Positions 8,608 to 16,137 of a DNA stretch of 64,000 bases are shown here, piece after piece; position 1 is the first letter of the stretch; each line of letters opens with the position of its first letter. The DNA comes from Cupriavidus pauculus (GTDB lineage Bacteria; Pseudomonadota; Gammaproteobacteria; Burkholderiales; Burkholderiaceae): assembly GCF_002858765.1 (NCBI RefSeq), contig NZ_PJRP01000015.1:62001-126000 (forward strand), written 5' to 3'. Made by a program: the position numbers and the translations under genes. The notes under the pieces were generated by a model that saw nothing but the letters and a program-made list of their open reading frames with translations, was not told the origin of the DNA and searched no databases.

Positions 8608-9231
8608 TTAGTCGTCAAACGATTCAAAGGCTTCTGGGCGTTCCAGAATCGAATAGCCGTTACGCCAGTTTTGCCAGGTCACCTGGACCGAGCGCCCCGA
8701 CATCAGCACAAAGCCGAGCAGCGCCGCCCAGTACACGTAGTTCTTGTTCCATTCGATGGTGGTCATCGGCTCGTCGCCCACGATGCCGATGTACTTCCAG
8801 ACCAGCCATGCGGCGTAGCCCAGGAAGGCGGTGCGCAGCACGTCGACCAGCGTGGACAGCACGCGCGCCGGGCCATGCGGCAGATAGCGGTACAGCAGGT
8901 CTACCTGGATATGGCGGCTCTTGCGCACGCACATCGACGCGCCGATGAAGACCACGCCGATCAGGCAGTAGGTGGCCAGTTCCTCGGTCCAGGCCAGCGA
9001 ATCGTTCATCACGTAGCGCGTGAAGAACTGCATGAAGACCAGCAGCGTCATGACCCAGAACAGGCCCATGGTGAACCAATCCTCGGCGGCGTAGCCGGAA
9101 AGATCCACCGGCTGCGCATCGGCGGCCTCGAAGGTGTGGACGATTTCCTCGACGGAAGTCATGTGCGGCGCGCCTTCGGGCGGCGGGGCTTCCGGGTCCT
9201 GCGGGGGCACGGTCTGGGAGCGCAATTCCAT
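8608..9231 (-). CDS. dctQ: TRAP transporter small permease (DctQ family)
   Basis: A 207-residue protein with four predicted membrane helices, beginning about residue 50 after a polar N-terminal extension of unusual length. The motif QFFTRYVMNDSLAWTEELA is typical of DctQ subunits. The start at 9231 follows GGAGA at good spacing. It pairs with the large permease downstream and the binding protein upstream, from which it is separated by a palindromic repeat of about 130 bases. Confidence 0.93.
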   Translation of the reverse strand: MELRSQTVPPQDPEAPPPEGAPHMTSVEEIVHTFEAADAQPVDLSGYAAEDWFTMGLFWVMTLLVFMQFFTRYVMNDSLAWTEELATYCLIGVVFIGASMCVRKSRHIQVDLLYRYLPHGPARVLSTLVDVLRTAFLGYAAWLVWKYIGIVGDEPMTTIEWNKNYVYWAALLGFVLMSGRSVQVTWQNWRNGYSILERPEAFESFDD

Positions 9232-9255
9232 TGGATGTCTCCGTTCTTATGGTGG

Positions 9256-9388
9256 GGTTTCTCTCCTCTCCCGCTGGCGGGAGAAGGGCGGGGGAGGGGC
9301 AGGCGTTTCTGATGAGACAGGTCGCAATTTGAGCGGCCTTGCCCGCTCCCCCAACCCCTCTCCCGTGTGACGGGAGAGGGGAGCGGGA
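9256..9388. repeat. REP-like palindromic element (two hairpins) between TRAP genes
   Basis: Two inverted repeats are visible. The first has 8-base arms at 9267-9274 and 9277-9284. The second has 11-base arms at 9356-9366 and 9370-9380 and extends with further pairing of flanking C- and G-rich stretches. The same CTCTCCC/GGGAGAG theme recurs at 29894-30008 and 31299-31320. It lies between the binding-protein and small-permease genes inside one operon, a position where such elements commonly lower downstream expression or stabilise upstream mRNA. Confidence 0.75.
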
Positions 9389-9402
9389 TTGACGGGCCGG
9401 GC

Positions 9403-10401
9403 TTACTTCACCGCCTGGATCTTTTCCCAGTCCGCCTTGCGATAGCCCTGCGACTCGATGCTGACGTTCTTGAGCACGGCGTCGCGATACTCGGGGATGC
9501 TGACTTCCGTCACCGTGATGCCCTTCTGCTTGAACACGGCCACGAGTTCCTTCTCGCGCGCCACCACGTCGGCCGTGGCCTTGGTGGCGGCTTCCTGCGT
9601 CACTTCCAGGAACATCTTGCGTTCAGGCTCGGACAGCTTCTTCCAGAGCGCGCCCGAGACGATCGTGTTCAGGTGATCGACGATATGGCCGGTCAGCACG
9701 ATGTACTTCTGCACCTCGAAGAACTTCTTCGCCTCGATGGTGGTCAGCGGGTTTTCCTGGGCTTCCACGGTGCCGTTCTGCAGCGCCAGGTAGACCTCGG
9801 CGAACGCAATCGGCGACGTGTTCACGCCGCAGGCGCGCGGCATGGCCAGGTACGCGGGCACGTCGGGCACGCGCATCTTGAGGCCCTTCATCTCGGTGCA
9901 GTGCGAGAACGGCTTGTTCGACGTGGACTGGCGCGTGCCGTAGTACGTGGTGGCCACGATATGGTTGCCGGTCTTCTGCTCGTAGCCGGCCGTCAGTTCC
10001 TTGTAGATGTCGCTCTTCGTGTAGGCCAGCAGGTGGTCGGGATTGCGGAAGATGTACGGGTAGTACGTCACGCCGATGCGCGGGAACGACTTGGCCGCGA
10101 AGCTGGAGCCCGAGATGATGATGTCCACCGTGCCCATCGCCAGGCCCTGGTTGATATCGTTCTCCTTGCCCAGTTGCGACGCCGGGAACACGTCGATCTG
10201 GTACTTGCCGTTGCTGCGCTTCCTGATCTCGTCGGCGGCCCAGACCGACCACTTGTGGAACGGCTCCGAGGTCTCGTAGACGTGGGCCCACTTGAGCTTG
10301 ATCGGGGCGGCCTGCTGGGCCAGGGCGGGGGTGGCGAGGGTGGCGGCAAGCAGCAGGGCCGCACCGAGCATGGACGAGAACTGCCGGCGACGAAGCATCA
10401 T
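9403..10401 (-). CDS. dctP: TRAP transporter substrate-binding protein (DctP family)
   Basis: A 332-residue periplasmic binding protein. Residues 1-28 form a signal peptide (MMLRRRQF, a hydrophobic core, then a cleavage site after ALA). The stretch KMRVPDVPAYLAMPRA holds the conserved Arg that binds the substrate carboxylate in DctP proteins, and VEAQENP is also typical. AAGGAGA precedes the tandem ATG-ATG start. It captures an organic or sugar acid for the DctQM membrane pair; the surrounding enzymes suggest a hexuronate or aldonate ligand. Confidence 0.95.
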   Translation of the reverse strand: MMLRRRQFSSMLGAALLLAATLATPALAQQAAPIKLKWAHVYETSEPFHKWSVWAADEIRKRSNGKYQIDVFPASQLGKENDINQGLAMGTVDIIISGSSFAAKSFPRIGVTYYPYIFRNPDHLLAYTKSDIYKELTAGYEQKTGNHIVATTYYGTRQSTSNKPFSHCTEMKGLKMRVPDVPAYLAMPRACGVNTSPIAFAEVYLALQNGTVEAQENPLTTIEAKKFFEVQKYIVLTGHIVDHLNTIVSGALWKKLSEPERKMFLEVTQEAATKATADVVAREKELVAVFKQKGITVTEVSIPEYRDAVLKNVSIESQGYRKADWEKIQAVK

Positions 10402-10470
10402 GGGTCTCCTTTTTCGGTGAAAGATCCGCCGGTCTTATTGGGTGACCAGTCGGCATGCGAGGGCAAAACC

Positions 10471-11442
10471 TCACCCGGTCAACTGCACCTTGGTACTGCG
10501 GGATTTGTCGGCCGCCAGCTGGAAGGCCTGCACGGCCTGCGCCAGCGGCAACTGCGCGGACAGCAGCGGCCGCACGTCGAGCCGCCGGGTGGTCAGGTAC
10601 TGCACCGCCCAGTCGCTGTTGGCCGGAAAGTGCAGCCCTTCGGCCGGCAGGGTGCCGACCTGCACGATGCGGCCGCCCCGGCGCGTGGCCGTCAGGCACG
10701 TGCCCAGCGCGGCGGCGCTGCCGGCGGCTTCCAGGCTGACGTCGGCGATGTCCTGCAGCTCGGCGGCGGGCACCTGCGTGGTCAGGATGGTGTGGTCGGC
10801 GCCCACGGTGGCGGCCACTTCCAGCGGCCGCTGCGCGATGTCGCACACGATGATCCGCGCCGCGCCGGCCAGCCGCGCGGCCATCACGGTCAGGCTGCCG
10901 ATGGTGCCGCCGCCGGTGACCAGCACGGTCTTGCCGAGCAGTTCGCCGGCCCGGTTCACACCGTGCAGCGCCACCGACAACGGTTCGGCAAAGGCCAGTT
11001 CGCCCAGCGAGATGTCGGCATCGACGGGCGTCAGCTGCCTTTCGTGCATCAGGAAGTGCTGCCGGAACATGCCCTGCACGTGCGGGAACACGCTGGCGCT
11101 GCCCAGAAAGCGCATGTTGCGGCACAGGTTGTCGCGGCCGGCGCGGCAGTAGTCGCACTGGCCGCACGCATGCGACGGATTGATCGCCACCTTCATGCCG
11201 GGCGCCACGCGCGTGACGGCGCTGCCCACCGCCTCGACGATGCCGGACGCTTCATGCCCCGGCGTCAGCGGCTCCTTGATGACGAACGCGCCGACCTTGC
11301 CGTGGAAGTAATAGTGCAGGTCCGATCCGCAGATGCCGGCCGCGCCCAGGCGCACCAGCACGTCGTGTGCACCCGGCGTGGCGGGTTCCACCTCGGTAAA
11401 GCGCAGGTCTTCGCTGGCGTGGATATGGCAGGTCAGGGACAT
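10471..11442 (-). CDS. Zinc-dependent alcohol dehydrogenase, L-idonate/L-gulonate 5-dehydrogenase type
   Basis: A 323-residue medium-chain dehydrogenase. The catalytic zinc site is seen in GICGSDLHYY and TPGHEASG, the structural zinc site in CGQCDYCRAGRDNLC, and the nucleotide-binding motif in VTGGGTIGSL. It resembles L-idonate 5-dehydrogenase and the L-gulonate 5-dehydrogenases that make D-fructuronate. With the fructuronate reductase-like and ManD genes of the same operon it would complete L-gulonate to KDG. The start has tandem ATGs overlapping the stop of the GntR gene; the second ATG (11442) is best spaced from GAGGAG. Confidence 0.88.
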   Translation of the reverse strand: MSLTCHIHASEDLRFTEVEPATPGAHDVLVRLGAAGICGSDLHYYFHGKVGAFVIKEPLTPGHEASGIVEAVGSAVTRVAPGMKVAINPSHACGQCDYCRAGRDNLCRNMRFLGSASVFPHVQGMFRQHFLMHERQLTPVDADISLGELAFAEPLSVALHGVNRAGELLGKTVLVTGGGTIGSLTVMAARLAGAARIIVCDIAQRPLEVAATVGADHTILTTQVPAAELQDIADVSLEAAGSAAALGTCLTATRRGGRIVQVGTLPAEGLHFPANSDWAVQYLTTRRLDVRPLLSAQLPLAQAVQAFQLAADKSRSTKVQLTG

Positions 11443-12179
11443 CATGACTCCTCGCTGTGGACTTTCACGTCTTTGCCATGGCCCGGCCACGCCGCGTAGA
11501 AGCGGTTGTGCGACAGTTCCAGGTGATCGCACATGGCTGCCCGTGCCGCGTCGGGCGAGCCTGAATCGATGGCCTTCACCACGGCCCGGTGCTCGGCAAT
11601 GGCGGCGGTCCAGCTTTCGGCGTTCTCGAAGTGGTTGCCAAACTGCGCGAACAACGGGTTGTGGCGCTCGTCGAACAGCTCGGCCACCAGGCGCAACAGC
11701 ACGGCGTTTTCCGAGACCTCGGCAATGCGCAGGTGAAACATGCGGTCGCCGCGCACGGGAATATTGCCGCCGCCGGCTTCTTCTTCCATCAGGGCGATCG
11801 ATTCGGCCAGCGCTTCCAGCAATGCCGGCGTGCAATGGCGCGCCGCGCCGGCGGCCATTTCGCCTTCGATGACCTGGCGGGCGCGAATCACGTCCAGCGG
11901 CGTGGCGGCCACGATGCCGCCGGCGGTGGTGGCCGGTGGCGTGGCATCGGCGGCGCAGGCATAGATGCCCGACCCCATGCGCACTTCGACCAGGCCTTCC
12001 ACCTCCAGCGCAATCAGTGCCTCGCGCACCGACGGGCGCGACACGCCCAGCTGCACGGCCAGGTCGCGCTCGGGCGGCAGCCGCGCGCCAACGGGAAATT
12101 CACCGCTTTCGATCAACCGGCGCAATTGGTCGGCAATCTGGCGGTACAGGCGACGCGGTTCGATCTGCTGAAGCGGCAT
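11442..12179 (-). CDS. GntR-family transcriptional regulator, FadR subfamily
   Basis: A 245-residue regulator with an N-terminal winged helix (residues 8-75; PPERDLAVQLGVSRPSVREAL) and a C-terminal FCD ligand-binding domain with the acid/histidine metal-site pattern of FadR-type proteins. It is the first gene of the minus-strand sugar-acid operon, and its stop overlaps the start of the dehydrogenase gene. A palindrome of the TGGTC-n-GACCA class lies just upstream of its start, pointing to autoregulation. The effector is probably a hexuronate, an aldonate or a pathway intermediate. Confidence 0.92.
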   Translation of the reverse strand: MPLQQIEPRRLYRQIADQLRRLIESGEFPVGARLPPERDLAVQLGVSRPSVREALIALEVEGLVEVRMGSGIYACAADATPPATTAGGIVAATPLDVIRARQVIEGEMAAGAARHCTPALLEALAESIALMEEEAGGGNIPVRGDRMFHLRIAEVSENAVLLRLVAELFDERHNPLFAQFGNHFENAESWTAAIAEHRAVVKAIDSGSPDAARAAMCDHLELSHNRFYAAWPGHGKDVKVHSEES

Positions 12180-12206
12180 GGGTATCCCGGGCAGGCAGCG
12201 GACAAA

Positions 12207-12225
12207 TGGTCAAGCGGTCTGACCA
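12207..12225. promoter_or_regulatory. Putative GntR operator upstream of the sugar-acid operon
   Basis: The core cGGTCtGACCa at 12215-12225 is a near-perfect palindrome of the type bound by FadR-subfamily regulators, and an extra half-site TGGTC sits at 12207-12211. It lies 28-46 bases before the regulator's start codon. Binding here would repress the whole operon, including the regulator itself. Confidence 0.6.
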
Positions 12226-12239
12226 ATTTCTAGGAGACT

Positions 12240-12566
12240 TTGCACGGCGCTTCAAGAAAAAGTTGTGGCGCGCCGCAGCAGGGGGCGTCCGGGCGCAGGG
12301 AGGGCGGGGACGGCGGATAGCCAGGGAAGATATGACACCGCTGCATGCCAAAACTACTGCGAATGGCGCCCAACTGCGCGATTTTCGCAGATTGGCCGCT
12401 GTCCGAGCTCGCTCTGCAAGTCTCTGAATCCATTGGGGAAAGCCGGCCAGAGAGACGCCGGACGGACATCCGGTCATCATGCGGGCCCCGCATTTGCTAC
12501 TAAGCTTTCTTGGGGCTGTCCTGCTTCTGGGGCAGTCTGACGTGTTCCATCTGTGAGGAGATCACG
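12240..12566. other. Intergenic region between the GntR and RcnB-like genes
   Basis: About 330 bases separate two divergent genes, so this stretch must hold both promoters. I see no convincing pair of promoter boxes, no coding potential with family-like sequence, and only short inverted repeats. The RcnB-like gene has a good ribosome-binding site (GAGGAG at 12555-12560). Confidence 0.4.
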
Positions 12567-13097
12567 ATGCAAACGAAGACGTTAATACCCGCCGTCCTGG
12601 TCACCGCTGGCTTGCTGGCCGTGCCGCTTGCGCAAGCCCAGCAGCAGCAACCGATGCCTGGCCAGACCCAGCCGTCGGGTCCGACCCCGATGCCATCCCC
12701 GGGCCAGGCAGGCGCGATGCCGCCAAACGCGACACCCATGCCGCCGGCTTCCAGCGGCAAGTCGTCGCATGGCATGTCGCACAAGGGACAAAGCTCCGGC
12801 TCGCAAGGCAGCATGTCGCAGGGCGGTATGTCCTCGGGCGGCATGTCGCAAGGCTCGATGTCGTCCGGCCAGCCGGGCTCGATGCCGATGGGCGCGCAGT
12901 CGCCTTACTCGCCCAAGAAATGGAACAAGGGCGAAAAGCTGCCGACGGAATTCCGCGACCGGCAGTACGTGATCGACAAGTACAAGGACTACAACCTGCC
13001 CGCGCCCAAGAAGGGCTATCACTGGGTAGGGGTCGGCGCCGACTACTACCAGGTGTCGTCGAACGGCACGATCTATTCGGTCGGGCCGGGAGGCTGA
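12567..13097 (+). CDS. RcnB-family periplasmic protein with Met/Ser/Gly-rich linker
   Basis: A 176-residue exported protein. Residues 1-24 are a signal peptide ending AQA. The C-terminal domain (about 127-176; YVIDKYKDYNLPAP, KGYHWVGVGADYY) matches the RcnB family of periplasmic nickel/cobalt homeostasis proteins. Between them residues 26-110 are low complexity, with eleven Met, a His pair (SSHGMSHKG) and repeated GSMS/GGMS units, possibly a metal-binding or extended linker. GAGGAG precedes the ATG. It stands alone, with a strong terminator after it. Confidence 0.8.
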   Translation: MQTKTLIPAVLVTAGLLAVPLAQAQQQQPMPGQTQPSGPTPMPSPGQAGAMPPNATPMPPASSGKSSHGMSHKGQSSGSQGSMSQGGMSSGGMSQGSMSSGQPGSMPMGAQSPYSPKKWNKGEKLPTEFRDRQYVIDKYKDYNLPAPKKGYHWVGVGADYYQVSSNGTIYSVGPGG

Positions 13098-13124
13098 AGC
13101 GGGTAGGGGATCTACCAAGAAAAA

Positions 13125-13149
13125 CGCCGCGGTTTCGCGGCGTTTTTTT
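13125..13149. terminator. Rho-independent terminator, bidirectional
   Basis: Seven-base GC-only arms (13125-13131, 13136-13142), a four-base loop and a run of seven T; A residues precede the other side. It separates the RcnB-like gene from the convergent prmB. Confidence 0.9.
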
Positions 13150-13209
13150 GTTCGACCCGCCCCCACATGTCCAGGCAGAGGGCGGGTCCGATGTCCAGGC
13201 TCAGTGTCC

Positions 13210-14103
13210 TCAGTCCGGCAACGCGTCGTACGTCACCAGGAATACCTGATCGTCGCCCGCGCTGACCGACAGCCAGACGATATCCAGATCGGGGAAGGCC
13301 GCTTCCACGTTGTCGTGCTCGTTGCCGATTTCCACCACCAGCACGCCGCCGGGATTCAGGCGCTTCTTGGCGCCGGCGATGATCCGGCGCACCACGTCCA
13401 TGCCATCGTCGCCGCCGGCCAGTGCCAGGCGCGGCTCGGCCAGGTACTCGGCCGGCAGTTCGCGCATCGACTGTTCGTTGACGTAGGGCGGGTTGGTCAG
13501 GATCACGTCGTAGGTGGCGGCAGACGGCAGCGGCGCGTACAGGTCGCCCTCGAACAGCGCGATGCGATCTTCCATCTTGTAGTCCGCCACGTTGCGGCGG
13601 GCCACGGCCAGTGCGTCGGACGAAATGTCCACGGCGTCGATCTTCGCATTGGGCCAGACATGGGCCGCGATGACCGGCAGGCAGCCCGAGCCGGTGCAAA
13701 GCTCCAGCACCGGACCGATCTGCTCGATATCGCCCAGCCACGGCTCCAGGCCGTCCTGTAGCAATTCGCCGATGAAGCTGCGCGGCACGATCACGCGCGA
13801 ATCCACGTAGAAGCGCAGGCCGTGCATGAACGCCTCATGCGTGATGTAGGCGGCCGGCACGCGTTCGGTCACGCGGCGGTCGATCACCTTCAGCACGGCG
13901 TCGACTTCCTCGGGCAGCAGGCGCGCGTCAAGGAACGGGTCGAGCGTGTCCAGCGGCAGGCTCAGCGTGTGCAGCACCAGGTAGGCCGCTTCGTCATAGG
14001 CGTTGGCGCTGCCGTGGCCGAAAGACAGCCGGGCGGCCGTAAATCGGGAAACGGCCAGGCGCAGCAGGTCGCGGACGGTTTTCAGGGGGGATGGGGTCGG
14101 CAT
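13210..14103 (-). CDS. prmB: Ribosomal protein L3 glutamine N5-methyltransferase PrmB
   Basis: An S-adenosylmethionine-dependent methyltransferase of about 297 residues. The SAM motif is VLELCTGSGCLPV and the glutamine-binding motif is TNPPYVNEQSM; the N-terminal region, helical and with DEAAYLVLHTLSLPLD, distinguishes PrmB from PrmC. It methylates a glutamine of ribosomal protein L3. I chose the ATG at 14103; a TTG six codons earlier is an alternative and neither has a strong ribosome-binding site. It follows dapE by 29 bases. Confidence 0.92.
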   Translation of the reverse strand: MPTPSPLKTVRDLLRLAVSRFTAARLSFGHGSANAYDEAAYLVLHTLSLPLDTLDPFLDARLLPEEVDAVLKVIDRRVTERVPAAYITHEAFMHGLRFYVDSRVIVPRSFIGELLQDGLEPWLGDIEQIGPVLELCTGSGCLPVIAAHVWPNAKIDAVDISSDALAVARRNVADYKMEDRIALFEGDLYAPLPSAATYDVILTNPPYVNEQSMRELPAEYLAEPRLALAGGDDGMDVVRRIIAGAKKRLNPGGVLVVEIGNEHDNVEAAFPDLDIVWLSVSAGDDQVFLVTYDALPD

Positions 14104-14132
14104 GGCGGTCGGTCGCTCCAATTGTCAGTCGA

Positions 14133-15284
14133 TCAGGCGATCAGGCGTTCCAGCACGCCACGGTAAACGTTCTTGAGCGGCTCGATGAAGCGCACTTCCA
14201 CGTGTTCGTCGATCTTGTGGATGCTGGCGTTCGGCGGGCCGAATTCGATGACCTGCGGGCAGATCTTGGCGATGAAGCGGCCATCGGACGTGCCGCCCGT
14301 GGTCGACAGCTCGGTCGTCACGCCGCACTCGGCGGCGATGGCGGCCGCCAGCGCTTCGGACAGATCGCCGCGCGGCGTCAGGAACGGCTCGCCGCCCAGC
14401 GTCCAGTCCAGCGTGTATTCCAGGCCGTGCTGGTCCAGGATGGCGTGCACGCGCTGCTTCAGGCCGTCCGGCGTGCTGGCGGTCGAAAAGCGGAAATTGA
14501 AGTCGATGGTCACGTGGCCCGGGATCACGTTGGTGGCGCCGGTGCCCGCATGGATATTCGACATCTGCCACGTGGTGGGCGGGAAGTACTCGTTGCCCTG
14601 GTCCCACGTCTCGGCCACCAGCGCGGTCAGCGCCGGCGCGGCCAGGTGAATCGGGTTGCGCGCCAGGTGCGGATAGGCGATATGGCCCTGCACGCCCTTG
14701 ACCGTGAGCTTGCCCGACAGCGATCCGCGGCGGCCGTTCTTGACCATGTCGCCCAGCGTATCGACCGAGGTCGGCTCGCCCACCACGCAGTAGTCCAGGC
14801 GCTCGCCGCGGGCCTTCAGGGCTTCCACCACCTTCACGGTGCCGTCGTGCGCGGGGCCTTCCTCGTCGCTGGTGATCAGGAACGCGATCGAATTGGCGTG
14901 GTCGGGGTGCTGGGCGATGAATTCCTCGCACGCCACCACGAAGCCGGCAATCGACGTCTTCATGTCGGCCGCGCCACGGCCATAGAGCTTGCCGTCGCGC
15001 TGGGTGGGCTCGAACGGGTCGGACGACCACTGTTCGAGCGGGCCCGTCGGCACCACATCGGTGTGGCCGGCAAAGGCCAGCAGCTTGCCCGCCGTGCCTT
15101 GCGTGCCGCGCTTGACCGCCCACAGGTTGGTCACGCGGAAGGTGTCAGGGCCGCTGACGATGTTCTCGCAGGTAAAGCCAAGCGCGGTCAGGCGCGCTTC
15201 CAGCACGGACTGGCAGCCTTCGTCGGCGGGGGTGACCGAGCGGCGGCGCATCAGGTCTTCGGTCAGGGCAAGGGTCGGATTCAT
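14133..15284 (-). CDS. dapE: Succinyl-diaminopimelate desuccinylase DapE
   Basis: A 383-residue dizinc M20 peptidase-fold enzyme that converts N-succinyl-LL-diaminopimelate to LL-diaminopimelate in lysine and peptidoglycan precursor synthesis. Metal and catalytic residues appear in FAGHTDVVPTG, RGAADMKTS, SDEEGPA, VGEPTS and the C-terminal ASIHKIDEHV. The start ATG at 15284 matches the family's usual N-terminus. Upstream genes dapC and dapD supply the previous steps. Confidence 0.96.
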   Translation of the reverse strand: MNPTLALTEDLMRRRSVTPADEGCQSVLEARLTALGFTCENIVSGPDTFRVTNLWAVKRGTQGTAGKLLAFAGHTDVVPTGPLEQWSSDPFEPTQRDGKLYGRGAADMKTSIAGFVVACEEFIAQHPDHANSIAFLITSDEEGPAHDGTVKVVEALKARGERLDYCVVGEPTSVDTLGDMVKNGRRGSLSGKLTVKGVQGHIAYPHLARNPIHLAAPALTALVAETWDQGNEYFPPTTWQMSNIHAGTGATNVIPGHVTIDFNFRFSTASTPDGLKQRVHAILDQHGLEYTLDWTLGGEPFLTPRGDLSEALAAAIAAECGVTTELSTTGGTSDGRFIAKICPQVIEFGPPNASIHKIDEHVEVRFIEPLKNVYRGVLERLIA

Positions 15285-15312
15285 GGTGCGGGGTGGTGCG
15301 AAATTCGAGTCT

Positions 15313-15660
15313 TCAGAACAGCGAGGCGTACGTGTCGGCGGAAAATCCCACGCTGACATTGCCATCGCGATCCAGTACCGGGCGCTTGATCAGCGACGGG
15401 CTGGTCTGCATCAGGGCCATGGCGCCGGCTTCGCTCTCCGCCTTGGCCTTGTCGGCGTCGGACAGCGCGCGGTACGTCGTGCCTTTCTTGTTCAGCAGCG
15501 TGGCCAGCGGCACGTGCTTGAGCCAGGCGCGCAACATCTTCTCGTCGACGCCTTGCTTCTTGAAATCGTGGAATGCGTAGTCGACGCCGTTCGATTCCAG
15601 CCAGGTGCGGGCCTTCTTGACGGTGTCGCAGTTGGGAATGCCGTAGAGCAGGACGGTCAT
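15313..15660 (-). CDS. ArsC/Spx-family reductase (YffB-like)
   Basis: A 115-residue thioredoxin-fold protein of the arsenate reductase/Spx family. The motif YGIPNCDTVKKA carries the single conserved Cys at residue 11, and SLIKRPVLDRDG carries the conserved Arg. It lies just before dapE, the same position as yffB next to dapE in enterobacteria, which argues for the YffB group rather than true arsenate reduction. Its physiological role is not known. Confidence 0.88.
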   Translation of the reverse strand: MTVLLYGIPNCDTVKKARTWLESNGVDYAFHDFKKQGVDEKMLRAWLKHVPLATLLNKKGTTYRALSDADKAKAESEAGAMALMQTSPSLIKRPVLDRDGNVSVGFSADTYASLF

Positions 15661-15682
15661 GATGCGCGGAATCGGAATGGAA

Positions 15683-16072
15683 TTAACGGAACAGCAGGTT
15701 GATCGCGATGATCAGTCCGCCCAGGCCAAATGCCACGCCGGCCATGGCCACGGCCGTCATCAGGCGCAGCCGGCGGTCCAGGCGCGCGGCCTCGCGGCGC
15801 AGCGCCTCGATCGTGATCGCATGCTGCTCGGCCAGCATCTTGACCGCTTCGGCCTGCTGCACGGCAGCGGCTTCCAGCTCCGCGATGCGGGCGGCCGGGT
15901 CGCGCGGCGGCTCGGCGTCGGACTGCGTGCTTTCGCTTCCGTCCTTGCGCTTGCCCTTCTTGAGCTTCTCGATGGTCTTGTTGGCCTGTTCGAGGATGGT
16001 GGGCAGCAGGGATAGCACGGTACTGACGGTGGCGGGGTCGAGGGCCATGAGTCGCTTGGCAGAGAATGGCAT
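15683..16072 (-). CDS. Small coiled-coil protein with C-terminal membrane anchor, function unknown
   Basis: I do not recognise a named family. The 129-residue product has a hydrophobic N-terminal stretch (about 10-28), a charged low-complexity section, a predicted coiled coil at about 60-103 and one membrane helix at about 104-127, ending at the C-terminus. It lies between dapD and the arsC-like gene on the same strand, with gaps of 65 and 22 bases. A start at 16048 is an alternative; neither has a clear ribosome-binding site. Confidence 0.7.
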   Translation of the reverse strand: MPFSAKRLMALDPATVSTVLSLLPTILEQANKTIEKLKKGKRKDGSESTQSDAEPPRDPAARIAELEAAAVQQAEAVKMLAEQHAITIEALRREAARLDRRLRLMTAVAMAGVAFGLGGLIIAINLLFR

Positions 16073-16137
16073 CGGCGGGTCTGGGGCCGCCGCCGGGGCA
16101 TGGCCCGGCGGCAGGGTGCGGCTGGGCGCGCGCGGGA

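Noticed and set aside
6093..8627. A fusion of dehydratase with an extra 470-residue N-terminal region
   Set aside because: The upstream part of this frame overlaps the TRAP large permease in another frame and is not protein-like. The true start is the ATG overlapping the permease stop.
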